A stretch of 64,000 bases of DNA from Pontixanthobacter aestiaquae (GCF_009827455.1 NZ_WTYZ01000001.1:2551001-2615000), one strand, 5' to 3'. Shown: positions 1 to 7,589, counted from the first letter of the stretch. Made by a program: numbers and translations. Notes: generated by a model not told the origin, from the letters alone.

Positions 1-290
1 CGCGCTTTAGCTTTGTAAGATCAGGCCGTTAGGCCGTCAGATTACGCTGCGAGAGCGAGTGCTTCGTTATCGTTTGCACTTATAAAAATGAGCCTTTTAC
101 GGGGTTTCTCAACCCGGGCAAAAACAATGCTTTTCAACACACGTCGATCCTAGTTCGGCCCCATCAGGAACCCCGCAGAACGGGGATTTTGGTGGAGCCG
201 CCGGGTACTGCCCCCGGGTCCGTTGTATCTATTGCACATCGCAATTTATCGCCATATCTGGCCGAAACCAGCACACCCTATATAGCGCGC
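1..290 (-). ncRNA. ssrA: tmRNA, circularly permuted two-piece form
   Basis: Trans-translation RNA that rescues stalled ribosomes. On the minus strand the acceptor piece comes first and ends in GGCTCCACCA (CCA at 192-190), with a T-arm-like stretch before it. A 27-nt intervening segment with a CCCCG/CGGGG hairpin follows (189-163). The coding piece starts GGGGCCGAACTAGGATCGAC at 162, the canonical tmRNA 5' sequence. The tag reading frame runs 77-45 as ANDNEALALAA, with TAA at 44-42. A GGCC-TAAC-GGCC helix lies at 35-24. The permuted order is known from alphaproteobacteria. The terminal GCGCG at the left edge can pair with the acceptor 5' end near 285-290. The exact mature 5' end of the acceptor piece is uncertain, and the coding piece may run slightly past base 1. 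Confidence 0.93.
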
Positions 291-324
291 ATTGCGTGAA
301 TATAAAGTGACTAACGCAATGTCC

Positions 325-405
325 GTCATTGCGAGCGCAGCGAAGCAATCCAGAGCACCAAAGCGCATATCTGGATTGCAGCGTCACTACGCTGCTCGCA
401 ATGAC
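325..405. repeat. Palindromic intergenic repeat
   Basis: Imperfect inverted repeat. The left arm begins GTCATTGCGAGCGCAGCGAA and the right arm ends GCTGCTCGCAATGAC, with an internal AATCCAG/CTGGATT pair. Elements of this sequence type are dispersed in many alphaproteobacterial genomes. Here it lies between the tmRNA and mscL and could form a long hairpin that separates the two transcripts. Confidence 0.85.
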
Positions 406-422
406 AAGAATTTTGGGGCGTC

Positions 423-851
423 CTACTTCTTCAGAGAATCCCGAATCTCGGTAAGCAGTTCGATCTCGGTCGGACCCGCAGGTGCTTCTTCCTCGGCGGG
501 CTTTTCAAATTTCGCTTTCGCTTTGTTCGCGTAACGAACCAGCAGGAAGATGATGAAGGCCAAGATCACGAAGTTGATGATCGAGGTCACGAATGCGCCC
601 CATGCGAGGACATTGGCACCCGCTTCGCGCGCTGCTTCCAAGCTCATGCCTTCAGTGACCAGCTCTGCGCCGCTGAGCACAGTGTACTTGCTGCTGAAAT
701 CGACATCGCCGAAGATCATCCCGACAATCGGCATAATCACGTCAGCGGTCATAGAGGATACGATAACGGCGAAAGCACCGGCAATGATAACCGCGACGGC
801 CAGTTCCATCACGTTGCCTTTGGCAATGAAGTCCTTGAATTCTGCGAGCAT
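423..851 (-). CDS. mscL: Large-conductance mechanosensitive channel MscL (copy 1)
   Basis: Homopentameric inner-membrane channel that opens on hypo-osmotic shock. The 142-residue product begins MLAEFKDFIAKGNVMELAVA, a typical MscL start: an amphipathic N-terminal helix, then TM1 with an AVAVIIAGAFAVIV core. A periplasmic loop carries a longer insert than the E. coli protein. TM2 (about residues 85-108) and a charged cytoplasmic bundle follow. The start at 851 was chosen over an upstream in-frame one because it matches the family and has AAGGGA upstream. It lies directly downstream of a second mscL in the same orientation. Confidence 0.93.
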   Translation of the reverse strand: MLAEFKDFIAKGNVMELAVAVIIAGAFAVIVSSMTADVIMPIVGMIFGDVDFSSKYTVLSGAELVTEGMSLEAAREAGANVLAWGAFVTSIINFVILAFIIFLLVRYANKAKAKFEKPAEEEAPAGPTEIELLTEIRDSLKK

Positions 852-917
852 GGATTTTTCCCTTATTGTCAGTCCCACAGGCCCTTTGCCAGCATCCGGT
901 TGCGGTGCCAAGCGCGG

Positions 918-1400
918 CTATTTCGCCTGCGCCTCTCGCAAACCGCGCAGTTCAAGGCGGATATCGCGCAGCACATCCAATTGCGGGTCGGTCGGCACCT
1001 TGTCGCTGTCGGAACTGTTTTCCATCGCCTTTTTGTCCTCTTCAATCGCATCGAGCACTTTGTTTACGCCCTTGATCAGCAAAAACAGCGCGAAGGCCAG
1101 GATCAGGAAGTTGACGATTTGCGTCAGCAAATCGCCATATCCGATCATGGCCACACCTGCTTGCTTCAACTCAGCGTAATTCGTTGTCGATCCCGCATAC
1201 CCTTCAGGAATGCTGCCCAGCCGGATAAACCAGTTGGTAAAATCGACCGCACCGAACAGCCATCCGATAAACGGCATCAACACGCTTTCGGTGAGAGCCG
1301 TAGTGATTTTGCCGAAGGCCGCGCCGATCACAACACCCACTGCCAATTGCAGCACGTTCCCACGCGAAATAAACTTTTTGAACTCGTCGAATACCGTCAT
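918..1400 (-). CDS. mscL: Large-conductance mechanosensitive channel MscL (copy 2)
   Basis: Second MscL, 160 residues, beginning MTVFDEFKKFISRGNVLQLA with TM1 motif GVVIGAAFGKITTALTE, closer to the classical family than copy 1. TM2 is about residues 95-115, and the C-terminal helix is charged. The start is set by a GGGAG ribosome-binding site just upstream; the reading frame stays open to 1430 without a better start. It precedes copy 1 on the same strand with a 66-bp gap, so the two are probably co-transcribed. The copies differ clearly, so the duplication is old. Confidence 0.95.
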   Translation of the reverse strand: MTVFDEFKKFISRGNVLQLAVGVVIGAAFGKITTALTESVLMPFIGWLFGAVDFTNWFIRLGSIPEGYAGSTTNYAELKQAGVAMIGYGDLLTQIVNFLILAFALFLLIKGVNKVLDAIEEDKKAMENSSDSDKVPTDPQLDVLRDIRLELRGLREAQAK

Positions 1401-1535
1401 GCAGCCGCTCCCTGTTTCGTGAAATTGCAACGGGGTAATACCAAAGGCGTTCCTTGAAAGTCATCGTCGGTGTGCTATCTAAATAAAACAGACAGTGCGC
1501 GATCAATCCGCGCGCACAATGCGGAGACTACAACC

Positions 1536-2147
1536 ATGAATTTACGCAATTTCGGTCGTTTCACTATTGCAGCGCTTGCTTCATTGACGCTCGCCGCATG
1601 CGGTATCAATTCCGTGCCAGCGGCTGAAGAAACCGCGAAAGCCAAATGGGCCGATGTCGAGGCCGCATTTCAGGCCCGCGCCAATCTGCTCAGCAATCTT
1701 GGCGAAATCGCGACCAGCGCGTCGGATCGTGAAGGCGGCATTTTGACCGATGTGATCGAAGCGCGGGCAAAGGCCACCAGTGTGCAAATTTCGGCGGATG
1801 ATCTGAACGATCCTGCGAAAATGGAGGCTTTCCAATCTGCACAAAACAGTCTGGGCAGCGGTCTAGGCCGGCTGCTGGTCAATGTGGAGCGCTATCCCGA
1901 GCTGAAATCGAACGACAATTTCGTGATGCTGCAAGGACAGGCTGAGGGTATCGAGAACAAGATCCGCATCGCGATCAAGGATTATAACGAGGCCGTGCGC
2001 GTCTATAACACCACTATCCGCACCTTCCCCGACACAATCGGCGCGAATATCATTCACGGGGCAGAACCGATGGTGCCTTATACTGCGGTGTCCGAAGGTG
2101 CAGAAGTTGCTGAGGACTTGGATCTGGGGCGCGACAGCGGGAGCTGA
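1536..2147 (+). CDS. LemA family lipoprotein
   Basis: A 203-residue lipoprotein: signal peptide with lipobox LAAC (Cys near residue 21), then the LemA four-helix domain, recognised from the stretch with NLLSNLGEIA, the KMEAFQSAQNSLGSGLGRLL segment, and the C-terminal IRIAIKDYNEAVRVYNTTIR plus FPDTIGA signature. The molecular role of LemA is unknown, but the gene is repeatedly found with TPM-domain genes, as here. The ATG at 1536 is preceded by CGGAG, and the longer upstream frame lacks a plausible start. Confidence 0.93.
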   Translation: MNLRNFGRFTIAALASLTLAACGINSVPAAEETAKAKWADVEAAFQARANLLSNLGEIATSASDREGGILTDVIEARAKATSVQISADDLNDPAKMEAFQSAQNSLGSGLGRLLVNVERYPELKSNDNFVMLQGQAEGIENKIRIAIKDYNEAVRVYNTTIRTFPDTIGANIIHGAEPMVPYTAVSEGAEVAEDLDLGRDSGS

Positions 2148-2167
2148 TCGGGCAGGGTATACTGACC

Positions 2168-2710
2168 GTGCGCTTTAGGTCTGCCGTTGCAGTCATTCTC
2201 GCCCCGGTATTGCTTGGCGGGTGCGACAGTTCGAATGATCTGCTGGGATTGCATCCCGAGCCTGCCAAAGAGATTGTCGCCCCGCTGAAGCTAACCGGTC
2301 GGGTCGTTGATGCGGCGAATGTTATACCGCCCGACAAAGAAGCCGAATTGGTTCAGCAACTGGAGGTTATCCAAGCTGAAACAAGGGCACAGCTTGTTGT
2401 TGTCACCATACCGACACTCGATGGGTACAGCATCGCTGATTATGGGCTTGCTCTTGGCCGTGGCTGGGGAATCGGTGACAAGGATCGCAATGATGGCGTG
2501 ATATTGCTGCTTGCACCAAATGACCGGAAAACCCGCATCGAGGTTGGATATGGGCTTGAGGACATTCTGACCTTCGAGCGGTCAGGGCAAATCGTGGATG
2601 AGATGCTCGTCCATTTCAAAGACGGCGCGTATGTTCGCGGCATTGAAGTTGGCGTTGACAAGATAGGCGCAGATTTACGTATGGAAGCGGAGACAAAAAT
2701 TGCGGCATAA
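2168..2710 (+). CDS. TPM-domain lipoprotein
   Basis: A 180-residue protein starting with GTG. The signal sequence ends in lipobox LGGC, followed by one TPM (Psb32/TLP18.3-type) domain containing LTGRVVDAANVIP, WGIGDKDRNDGVILLLAPND and RIEVGYGLE. It closely resembles the TPM domain of the next gene but lacks that protein's transmembrane helix and Gly-rich tail, so it looks like a tandem duplicate turned into a lipid-anchored form. It lies 20 bp after lemA and overlaps the next gene by 11 bp, consistent with one operon. Confidence 0.88.
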   Translation: MRFRSAVAVILAPVLLGGCDSSNDLLGLHPEPAKEIVAPLKLTGRVVDAANVIPPDKEAELVQQLEVIQAETRAQLVVVTIPTLDGYSIADYGLALGRGWGIGDKDRNDGVILLLAPNDRKTRIEVGYGLEDILTFERSGQIVDEMLVHFKDGAYVRGIEVGVDKIGADLRMEAETKIAA

Positions 2711-3554
2711 ATTGTTTGCACTGCTGGCCGTGTTTGCCGCGATGCTTGCCTTTCCCGTGGCTGCCCAGGAATTTCCCGAGCTGACCGGCCGCGTTGTCGA
2801 TGCGGCTGATATCATTCCCGACGCGGAAGAGGCTGCGCTCAATGCGCGCCTTGAGGCAATCGAGACGCAGTCACAGCGGCAATTTGTGATCGCAACGATC
2901 CCGGATTTGCAAGGGTATGATGTCGCTGATTACGGGTATCAACTGGGGCGTGCGTGGGGCATTGGCGATGCCGAGCGCAATGACGGCGTGTTGCTGATTG
3001 TCGCACCGAATGACCGCAAGACCCGCATCGAAGTGGGTTATGGGCTGGAACCGATCCTGACCGACGGTCTCACAACTCTGATCGTGCAGCGGCAGATGCT
3101 GCCATTCTTTCGTGACGGCGATTATGTGGGCGGGATCAATATCGCCGCTGACACTATCATCGAGCAATTGACTCTGCCCGAGGAAGAAGCGCGCGCGATT
3201 GCAGCGCAAGCGGCTCAGCAGCCCAAGCGTAGCAGCGACGCACAGGCCAGTTTCGACATCCCCACGATGATTTTTCTAGGCGCGTTCTTCTTCTTTATCA
3301 TCCTGCCCATGCTGCGCGGTGCGCGGGGCAAGAAATACCGCGGACGCCGCAATGGTACTCTGACCGGCAGCGGCGTTGGCGATATTATCCTTTGGGAAGT
3401 CGGCAGCGCGGTCCTGCGCGGTGCAGCTGGCGGTGGACGTTCCGGCGGCGGCTGGGGCGGCGGCGGTGGAGGCGGTGGAGGCGGCTTCGGCGGTGGCGGT
3501 TTCTCTGGCGGTGGCGGCAGCTTTGGAGGCGGCGGCGCCTCTGGTGGCTGGTAG
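2700..3554 (+). CDS. TPM-domain membrane protein with Gly-rich tail
   Basis: A 284-residue YgcG-like protein: TTG start overlapping the previous stop, Sec signal peptide ending in AAQ, TPM domain (about residues 28-150), one transmembrane helix (about 185-205, FLGAFFFFIILPML) and an extreme Gly/Ser/Phe tail of some 45 residues ending ASGGW. This layout is typical of the family. The domain is periplasmic and related to the thylakoid lumen phosphatase fold; its activity in bacteria is not established. The low-complexity DNA encoding the tail also creates long spurious frames on both strands. Confidence 0.92.
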   Translation: MRHKLFALLAVFAAMLAFPVAAQEFPELTGRVVDAADIIPDAEEAALNARLEAIETQSQRQFVIATIPDLQGYDVADYGYQLGRAWGIGDAERNDGVLLIVAPNDRKTRIEVGYGLEPILTDGLTTLIVQRQMLPFFRDGDYVGGINIAADTIIEQLTLPEEEARAIAAQAAQQPKRSSDAQASFDIPTMIFLGAFFFFIILPMLRGARGKKYRGRRNGTLTGSGVGDIILWEVGSAVLRGAAGGGRSGGGWGGGGGGGGGGFGGGGFSGGGGSFGGGGASGGW

Positions 3555-3563
3555 GAGATAGCA

Positions 3564-4247
3564 ATGTCCAGAAAACCCTATCTCGATGCCCAGTCCCATG
3601 CGATTGTCACCAATGCGGTTGCGGAAGCGGAGCTCACAACATCCGGCGAAATCGTAACCGTGCTGGCCGAACGGTCGGACGGCTACACCGATATCGCGCT
3701 CGTCTGGTGCAGCCTCGCGGCATTCCTGGCGCTGACGTTCTGCGTGACGTTCCCCGATTTGCTGCTCGATACCTATGCTGGCTTCCACAATGGCTGGAAC
3801 ACCGACTGGTCTGCGCGTGAAGTCTTTGCGATGGCCGCGGGCGCAGCGATATTCTGGTTCCTGATCCTATGGTTGATCCAGCTATCCGATACCGTCAAAT
3901 TTGCGCTTATCCCAGGAAAGGTCAAGACCTTGCGGGTTCACGACCGCGCAGTGGCGCACTTCAAAGTCGGTGCCGAGCGCCGCACGCATGGTCGTACGGG
4001 CATTATGATCTACCTGTCGATGCGCGAACATCGCGCTGAAATCGTCGCGGATGAACCGATCGCCGAACTGGTCGATGCAGAAGTCTGGGGCGAGGCGATG
4101 GCCGATATGCTCGTCGAGATCAAACAAGGCAGGATCGCCGAAGGCATGGCCGCCGGGGTGCGCGATGTCGGCAAAGTTCTGTCCGAGCACTTCCCCCGCG
4201 CTGAAGATGATCAAAACGAATTGCCGGACCGGCTGATTGAAGTCTAA
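3564..4247 (+). CDS. TPM-domain membrane protein (third copy)
   Basis: A 227-residue protein with a split TPM-like domain: an N-terminal part (SHAIVTNAVAEAELTTSGEIV), two transmembrane helices at about residues 45-65 and 88-108, then a C-terminal part with RTHGRTGIMIYLSMREHRAEIVADEPI and EIKQGRIAEGMAAGVRDVG. This is the usual architecture of the shorter TPM membrane proteins that partner the Gly-rich form. It follows 9 bp after the previous gene with GGAGATAGCA before the ATG, and belongs to the lemA operon. Confidence 0.9.
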   Translation: MSRKPYLDAQSHAIVTNAVAEAELTTSGEIVTVLAERSDGYTDIALVWCSLAAFLALTFCVTFPDLLLDTYAGFHNGWNTDWSAREVFAMAAGAAIFWFLILWLIQLSDTVKFALIPGKVKTLRVHDRAVAHFKVGAERRTHGRTGIMIYLSMREHRAEIVADEPIAELVDAEVWGEAMADMLVEIKQGRIAEGMAAGVRDVGKVLSEHFPRAEDDQNELPDRLIEV

Positions 4248-4256
4248 GCACTCTGC

Positions 4257-4805
4257 ATGAGTGTTTCAGACCCCGACGCAAACCTGCCTGAAGAGATTGT
4301 CTGGCAGGGCAAATTCATCACTGCCAAGGTCCGCGGCCGCTGGGAATATGTTGGCCGGGCGCGCAATATCCGCGCCGCCGCTATCCTTGCCATTGCGGAC
4401 GGCCATGTGCTGCTGGTCGAGCAATACCGGATCCCGCTGGGCAAGCGCAGTCTTGAAATCCCCGCCGGCCTAATCGGTGATGATGACGGCGCAGAAGGCG
4501 AAGCACCCGAAGTCGCCGCCGCGCGCGAACTGGAAGAAGAGACCGGCTATGTTGCCGAAAGCTTTGAAAATCTCGGCGAGTATTACTCCAGCCCCGGCAT
4601 GGTCAGCGAGAGTTTCACGCTGCTGCGCGCGCACGGTCTGACCAAAGTCGGCGAAGGCGGCGGCACCGACAGCGAAGACATCATCGTCCACCGCGTCAAA
4701 CTGACCGAGCTGAGACAATTCGTTGCGGATTGGCGCAAGGGCGGGCATGCAGTCGACGTGCGGCTCGCAATATTGCTGGCTGAGGATTTTCTGAAGGAAG
4801 ACTGA
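4257..4805 (+). CDS. NUDIX hydrolase, ADP-ribose pyrophosphatase type
   Basis: A 182-residue cytosolic hydrolase. The Nudix box is visible as a Gly followed by REL-EEETGY (about residues 75-102), preceded by VLLVEQYRIPLGKRSLEIPAG, which is characteristic of ADP-ribose pyrophosphatases (NudF-like) that cleave ADP-ribose to AMP and ribose-5-phosphate. The loop after EIPAG holds an acidic insert (DDDGAEGEAPE). It starts 9 bp after the TPM gene and ends 3 bp before the SDR gene, so may be transcribed with both. The exact substrate cannot be told from sequence. Confidence 0.88.
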   Translation: MSVSDPDANLPEEIVWQGKFITAKVRGRWEYVGRARNIRAAAILAIADGHVLLVEQYRIPLGKRSLEIPAGLIGDDDGAEGEAPEVAAARELEEETGYVAESFENLGEYYSSPGMVSESFTLLRAHGLTKVGEGGGTDSEDIIVHRVKLTELRQFVADWRKGGHAVDVRLAILLAEDFLKED

Positions 4806-4808
4806 CCC

Positions 4809-5591
4809 ATGGTAGACCGCGTAAAGGGCAAATTGGCATTGGTGACAGGCGCGGCGCAGGGCCTTGGCGCAGCGCATTCGCTGCTGCTCGCCAAAGAAGG
4901 CGCGCGCGTGCTGTGCACCGATATCAACAGCAACGGCGCTGCCAACACTGCGCAGATTATCAACGAGCAATTCGGCGCGGGAACAGCCTATTCGATCGAG
5001 CATGACGTGACCAACGTGTCGCACTGGAATGCTGCGGTAGAAATGGCGCGCGACAATCTGGGCGGGCTCAATGTGCTGGTGAACAATGCGGGTATTGGTG
5101 TCGCCGGAAATATCGAAGATTGCACGTTCGAAGACTGGAAACGGTGCTTCGCGGTCAATGTCGATTCAATCTTCCACGGGTGTCAGGCGGCATTACCACT
5201 GATGCGCGAACATGCACCCGGGTCGATTATCAATATCAGTTCAATCGCGGGCCTGATCGCGAGCGACACAATGCCTGCCTATAACGCCTCAAAAGCGTCG
5301 GTCTGGATGCTCAGCAAGTCTATTGCTTTGCACTGCGCGAAAAAGAATATGGGGATCCGGTGCAATTCGATCCATCCGACATTTGTCGATACCCCGATTC
5401 TGGATGGAACGGCCAAACATGCCGGAATCGAAAAAGGGCTGTTGTTGGAGAAGCTGGCGCGTCAGGTGCCGCTGAAAATGGTCGGTGAGCCGAACGATAT
5501 TGCCAACGCGGTGCTCTATCTCGCCAGTGACGAGAGCCGCTTTATGACCGGGGCCGAGCTGAAACTGGATGGCGGCATTTCCGCCATGTGA
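4809..5591 (+). CDS. Short-chain dehydrogenase/reductase
   Basis: A 260-residue classical SDR. Cofactor motif TGAAQGLGA sits near residue 14; D at the end of beta-2 (LCTDI) points to NAD(H) rather than NADP(H). NNAGIG, the catalytic Ser in NISSIAG and YNASK (YxxxK) are all present, and it ends in the usual DGGISAM tail. AAGGAAG precedes the ATG. The substrate is unknown; sequence style resembles 3-beta/3-alpha-hydroxysteroid or cyclic alcohol dehydrogenases, but this is only resemblance. Confidence 0.9.
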   Translation: MVDRVKGKLALVTGAAQGLGAAHSLLLAKEGARVLCTDINSNGAANTAQIINEQFGAGTAYSIEHDVTNVSHWNAAVEMARDNLGGLNVLVNNAGIGVAGNIEDCTFEDWKRCFAVNVDSIFHGCQAALPLMREHAPGSIINISSIAGLIASDTMPAYNASKASVWMLSKSIALHCAKKNMGIRCNSIHPTFVDTPILDGTAKHAGIEKGLLLEKLARQVPLKMVGEPNDIANAVLYLASDESRFMTGAELKLDGGISAM

Positions 5592-5600
5592 CGACATTGT

Positions 5601-5682
5601 CGTCATCCCGGTGGAGGCTGGGATCTCAGGCATCCCAGCCGGACGTTTTTTGAAATAGAACCCAGCTTTCGCTGGGATGACG
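5601..5682. repeat. Palindromic intergenic repeat, second family
   Basis: Inverted repeat with left arm CGTCATCCCGGTGGAGGCTG and right arm CAGCTTTCGCTGGGATGACG, and an inner GGGATCTCAGGCATCCC palindrome. This family is dispersed in many alphaproteobacteria. It lies between two convergent genes (SDR and pspC) and may serve as a bidirectional transcript end. Confidence 0.85.
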
Positions 5683-5701
5683 GCTCCCTTTCGGGAGACC
5701 G

Positions 5702-5929
5702 TCAGTCTGCGATAAGGGCGATTGCTGCGTAAACGAGAAGCAGCGAGCCGAAACCGATCAATGTGCCAGCGACAAAGCCGATGCGGACCAACATTGGGTC
5801 CCAATTGAAGTAGTTTGCGATGCCAGAGCATACGCCCCACAATTTGGCATTGCGCTTGTCCAGGCTAAAGCCGTTGCTTCCGCCGCTTTGGGGCGAGCCG
5901 CCAGCAGGTTTACGTTCCAAATTGCTCAT
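5702..5929 (-). CDS. pspC: PspC-domain envelope stress protein
   Basis: A 75-residue inner-membrane protein made almost only of a PspC domain: basic FSLDKRNAKLWGVCSGIANYFNWDP, then VRIGFVAGTLIGFGSLLLVYAAIALI as the membrane hairpin. The N-terminus is Gly/Ser-rich. PspC takes part in the phage-shock response to membrane damage. The ATG overlaps the TGA of the upstream 43-residue ORF (ATGA), showing translational coupling. It is the last gene of a three-gene operon behind a sigma-54-like promoter. Confidence 0.92.
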   Translation of the reverse strand: MSNLERKPAGGSPQSGGSNGFSLDKRNAKLWGVCSGIANYFNWDPMLVRIGFVAGTLIGFGSLLLVYAAIALIAD

Positions 5930-6057
5930 GCGATTGCTCCAGAAAAGATGACAGCTTGTTCTGCCGGGACGATTGCGTAAGCGAATACGCAGACCGACAG
6001 AGTGACGGATGATACGGCGGCGACTACGCGGCTACCGAGTTCGCTAAGATTTAACAT
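5926..6057 (-). CDS. Small single-helix membrane protein (43 aa)
   Basis: Short ORF beginning MLNLSELGSRVVAAVSS, with one hydrophobic helix (VTLSVCVFAYAIV) and a short tail ending FSGAIA. Support for it being real: AGAGGGA ribosome-binding site just before the ATG; a 4-bp stop/start overlap with pspC; and a paralogous 40-residue ORF immediately upstream with the same layout (S-x-RV-x-A, helix, AI-x-PA, final IA). No known family is recognised. By position it may be a PspB-like or regulatory microprotein in the stress operon, but that is inference. Confidence 0.75.
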   Translation of the reverse strand: MLNLSELGSRVVAAVSSVTLSVCVFAYAIVPAEQAVIFSGAIA

Positions 6058-6095
6058 GTGAATTCCCTCTTGTTGATGATTTGCTGTCTGCTTGG

Positions 6096-6218
6096 TTAAG
6101 CGATCAGGCCAGTTGGCGTTGCCGGGATAATGGCAGTAGCCATAAACAGAGCCGAGATAGCGACTGCAGTGAAGCTTGCGAAAACGCGGTTCGAAATTTG
6201 GTCAAAAGTAGTCATCAT
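6096..6218 (-). CDS. Small single-helix membrane protein (40 aa)
   Basis: Short ORF starting MMTTFDQISNRVFASFTA, with a hydrophobic helix (AVAISALFMATAII) and a tail ending PTGLIA. AGAGGGA lies just upstream of tandem ATG codons at 6218 and 6215, the same ribosome-binding site as its paralogue downstream. It is the first gene after the sigma-54-like promoter, with a predicted leader of about 43 nt. It aligns with the 43-residue protein over its whole length. Function unknown. Confidence 0.75.
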   Translation of the reverse strand: MMTTFDQISNRVFASFTAVAISALFMATAIIPATPTGLIA

Positions 6219-6271
6219 TATGTTCCCTCTAAAATTGTTCCGGAGGATCATTCCGCCGATGCCAACCACTC

Positions 6272-6287
6272 TGCAGAGACCGTGCCA
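6272..6287 (-). promoter_or_regulatory. Sigma-54 (RpoN) promoter candidate
   Basis: The minus strand reads TGGCACGGTCTCTGCA, which matches the -24/-12 consensus TGGCACGNNNNTTGCA at all fixed positions except one. The GG and GC are at the required spacing. A start site near 6261 would give a leader of about 43 nt before the first microprotein ATG. Psp operons in other bacteria are driven by sigma-54 with the activator PspF, which fits the genes downstream. No pspF or pspA is in this window. Confidence 0.8.
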
Positions 6288-6339
6288 GTTTTGAAAAACC
6301 GCAGAATACAGCCATTCTTAAGCATCTTGCCCAGTTCTT

Positions 6340-6363
6340 GAATATTAACACTTGCTGAATATT
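6340..6363. promoter_or_regulatory. GAATATT direct repeat, possible activator site
   Basis: Two copies of GAATATT at 6340-6346 and 6357-6363, 17 bp apart, in an AT-rich stretch about 80-100 bp upstream of the predicted sigma-54 start site. This is the distance at which bacterial enhancer-binding proteins such as PspF bind. The identity of the binding protein is inferred only from position. Confidence 0.35.
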
Positions 6364-6412
6364 GGGATTTTTCACCAACTGTTAGATTTGCGGTTTGGAG
6401 TGGCGCGTGATC

Positions 6413-7525
6413 ATGTCTCTGGCTAGTGCGAATTCACGCATGGCTCTCGACCAGATCACTCTCTCCCACTTCCGGAATCATGCCGAGACACGGCTTGATG
6501 ACACGCGGCGGTTCAACCTGCTGGTGGGCGACAATGGCGCGGGCAAGACCAATGTACTGGAAGCAATTTCGCTGTTTGCGCCCGGGCGCGGGCTTCGGCG
6601 CGCTGCGCTGGCCGAGATGGCAGGCAGTGACGGTGATGGCGGATTGGCCATTGGCGCATCGCTAACCGCAGATCCAGATCAGGAGCCGGTTCGGCTCGGT
6701 AGCTATACCAAGGCTGCGCAACCGGGCCGCAGACTGGTTCGCGTCAATGGCAGCGAGACCAGCGCGGTAAGTCTGGGCGAATGGCTCGCGATAGGCTGGC
6801 TGACCCCGGCGATGGACCGGCTGTTCACCGATAGCGCTGGCGCAAGGCGGCGCTTTGTGGACCGGATGGCGCTTGCGGTCGATCCACTCCACGCGCGCCA
6901 CGCGACACGGTATGAAGCCGCCCTGCGCGAACGCAACCGGCTGCTGAGCGACGATCGCCAGCCAGAGGCCGCATGGCTCGACGGCGTGGAAGCACAATTG
7001 GCGGAGCATGGCTGTGCGCTGGCATCGGGCCGCGCGGGCCTGATTTCGCGCATTATGGAGGAGCTGGCTACGCTCCCCTCGGAACCCTTCGCGCGCCCCG
7101 CGCTGTCTTACGCCGCTGGTGGTCCCATCATGCAAAGCGATCTGGCGGCGGCACTGCGCGATAACCGCCGCAAGGACCGCGCTGCCTCGCGTACACTCAT
7201 CGGCCCCCACCGCGACGAGTTGGAAGTCGCGATGGAAGGCAAGAATGTTTCCGCAGCCAGCTGCTCTACCGGCGAACAGAAGGCGATGTTGATTGCGATA
7301 ATCCTCGCCCACGCAAATCTCGCGGCACGGGGACGCCCCAATTTGCTGCTGCTCGATGAAGTCGCGGCTCACTTAGACCCGATCCGCCGCGGGGCCCTGT
7401 TCGAACGCCTGCGCGATAGCGGCGCGCAAGTGTGGCTTACCGGAACAGAACTAGCGCCGTTTGAGGCAATTCGCGAGGAAGCTGCGGTGTGGCGGGTTGA
7501 AAATGGTAAGCTGCAACGGGTCTAG
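6413..7525 (+). CDS. recF: DNA replication and repair protein RecF
   Basis: ABC-type ATPase that loads RecA at gaps with RecO and RecR. Visible: ITLSHFRNH near the N-terminus, Walker A GDNGAGKT, the RecF region RRRFVDRMALAVDP and IGPHRDEL, signature CSTGEQKAM, and Walker B LLLLDEVAAHLD. About 370 residues, normal for the family. The start is ambiguous: ATG at 6413 has GGAG upstream, while ATG at 6440 (MALDQITLSHFRNH) matches many RecF starts but has no clear ribosome-binding site. It stands alone here rather than next to dnaA/dnaN. Confidence 0.93.
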   Translation: MSLASANSRMALDQITLSHFRNHAETRLDDTRRFNLLVGDNGAGKTNVLEAISLFAPGRGLRRAALAEMAGSDGDGGLAIGASLTADPDQEPVRLGSYTKAAQPGRRLVRVNGSETSAVSLGEWLAIGWLTPAMDRLFTDSAGARRRFVDRMALAVDPLHARHATRYEAALRERNRLLSDDRQPEAAWLDGVEAQLAEHGCALASGRAGLISRIMEELATLPSEPFARPALSYAAGGPIMQSDLAAALRDNRRKDRAASRTLIGPHRDELEVAMEGKNVSAASCSTGEQKAMLIAIILAHANLAARGRPNLLLLDEVAAHLDPIRRGALFERLRDSGAQVWLTGTELAPFEAIREEAAVWRVENGKLQRV

Positions 7526-7534
7526 GCCCGCGCA

Positions 7535-7563
7535 AAAATGGGGCGGACATCGCTGCCCGCCCC
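7535..7563 (-). terminator. Rho-independent terminator
   Basis: Stem GGGGCGG/CCGCCCC (7540-7546 with 7557-7563) followed on the minus strand by ATTTTTG. It lies between convergent recF and the OmpA-family gene and should end the latter's transcript. Confidence 0.7.
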
Positions 7564-7589
7564 TCACTCTTATTCAACCGTTGTTGGGC

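Noticed and set aside
3276..3820. Long open frames on both strands over the Gly-rich tail of the TPM gene
   Set aside because: They are a product of GGC-repeat low complexity; their translations are Ala/Arg repeats with no domain or start signal.
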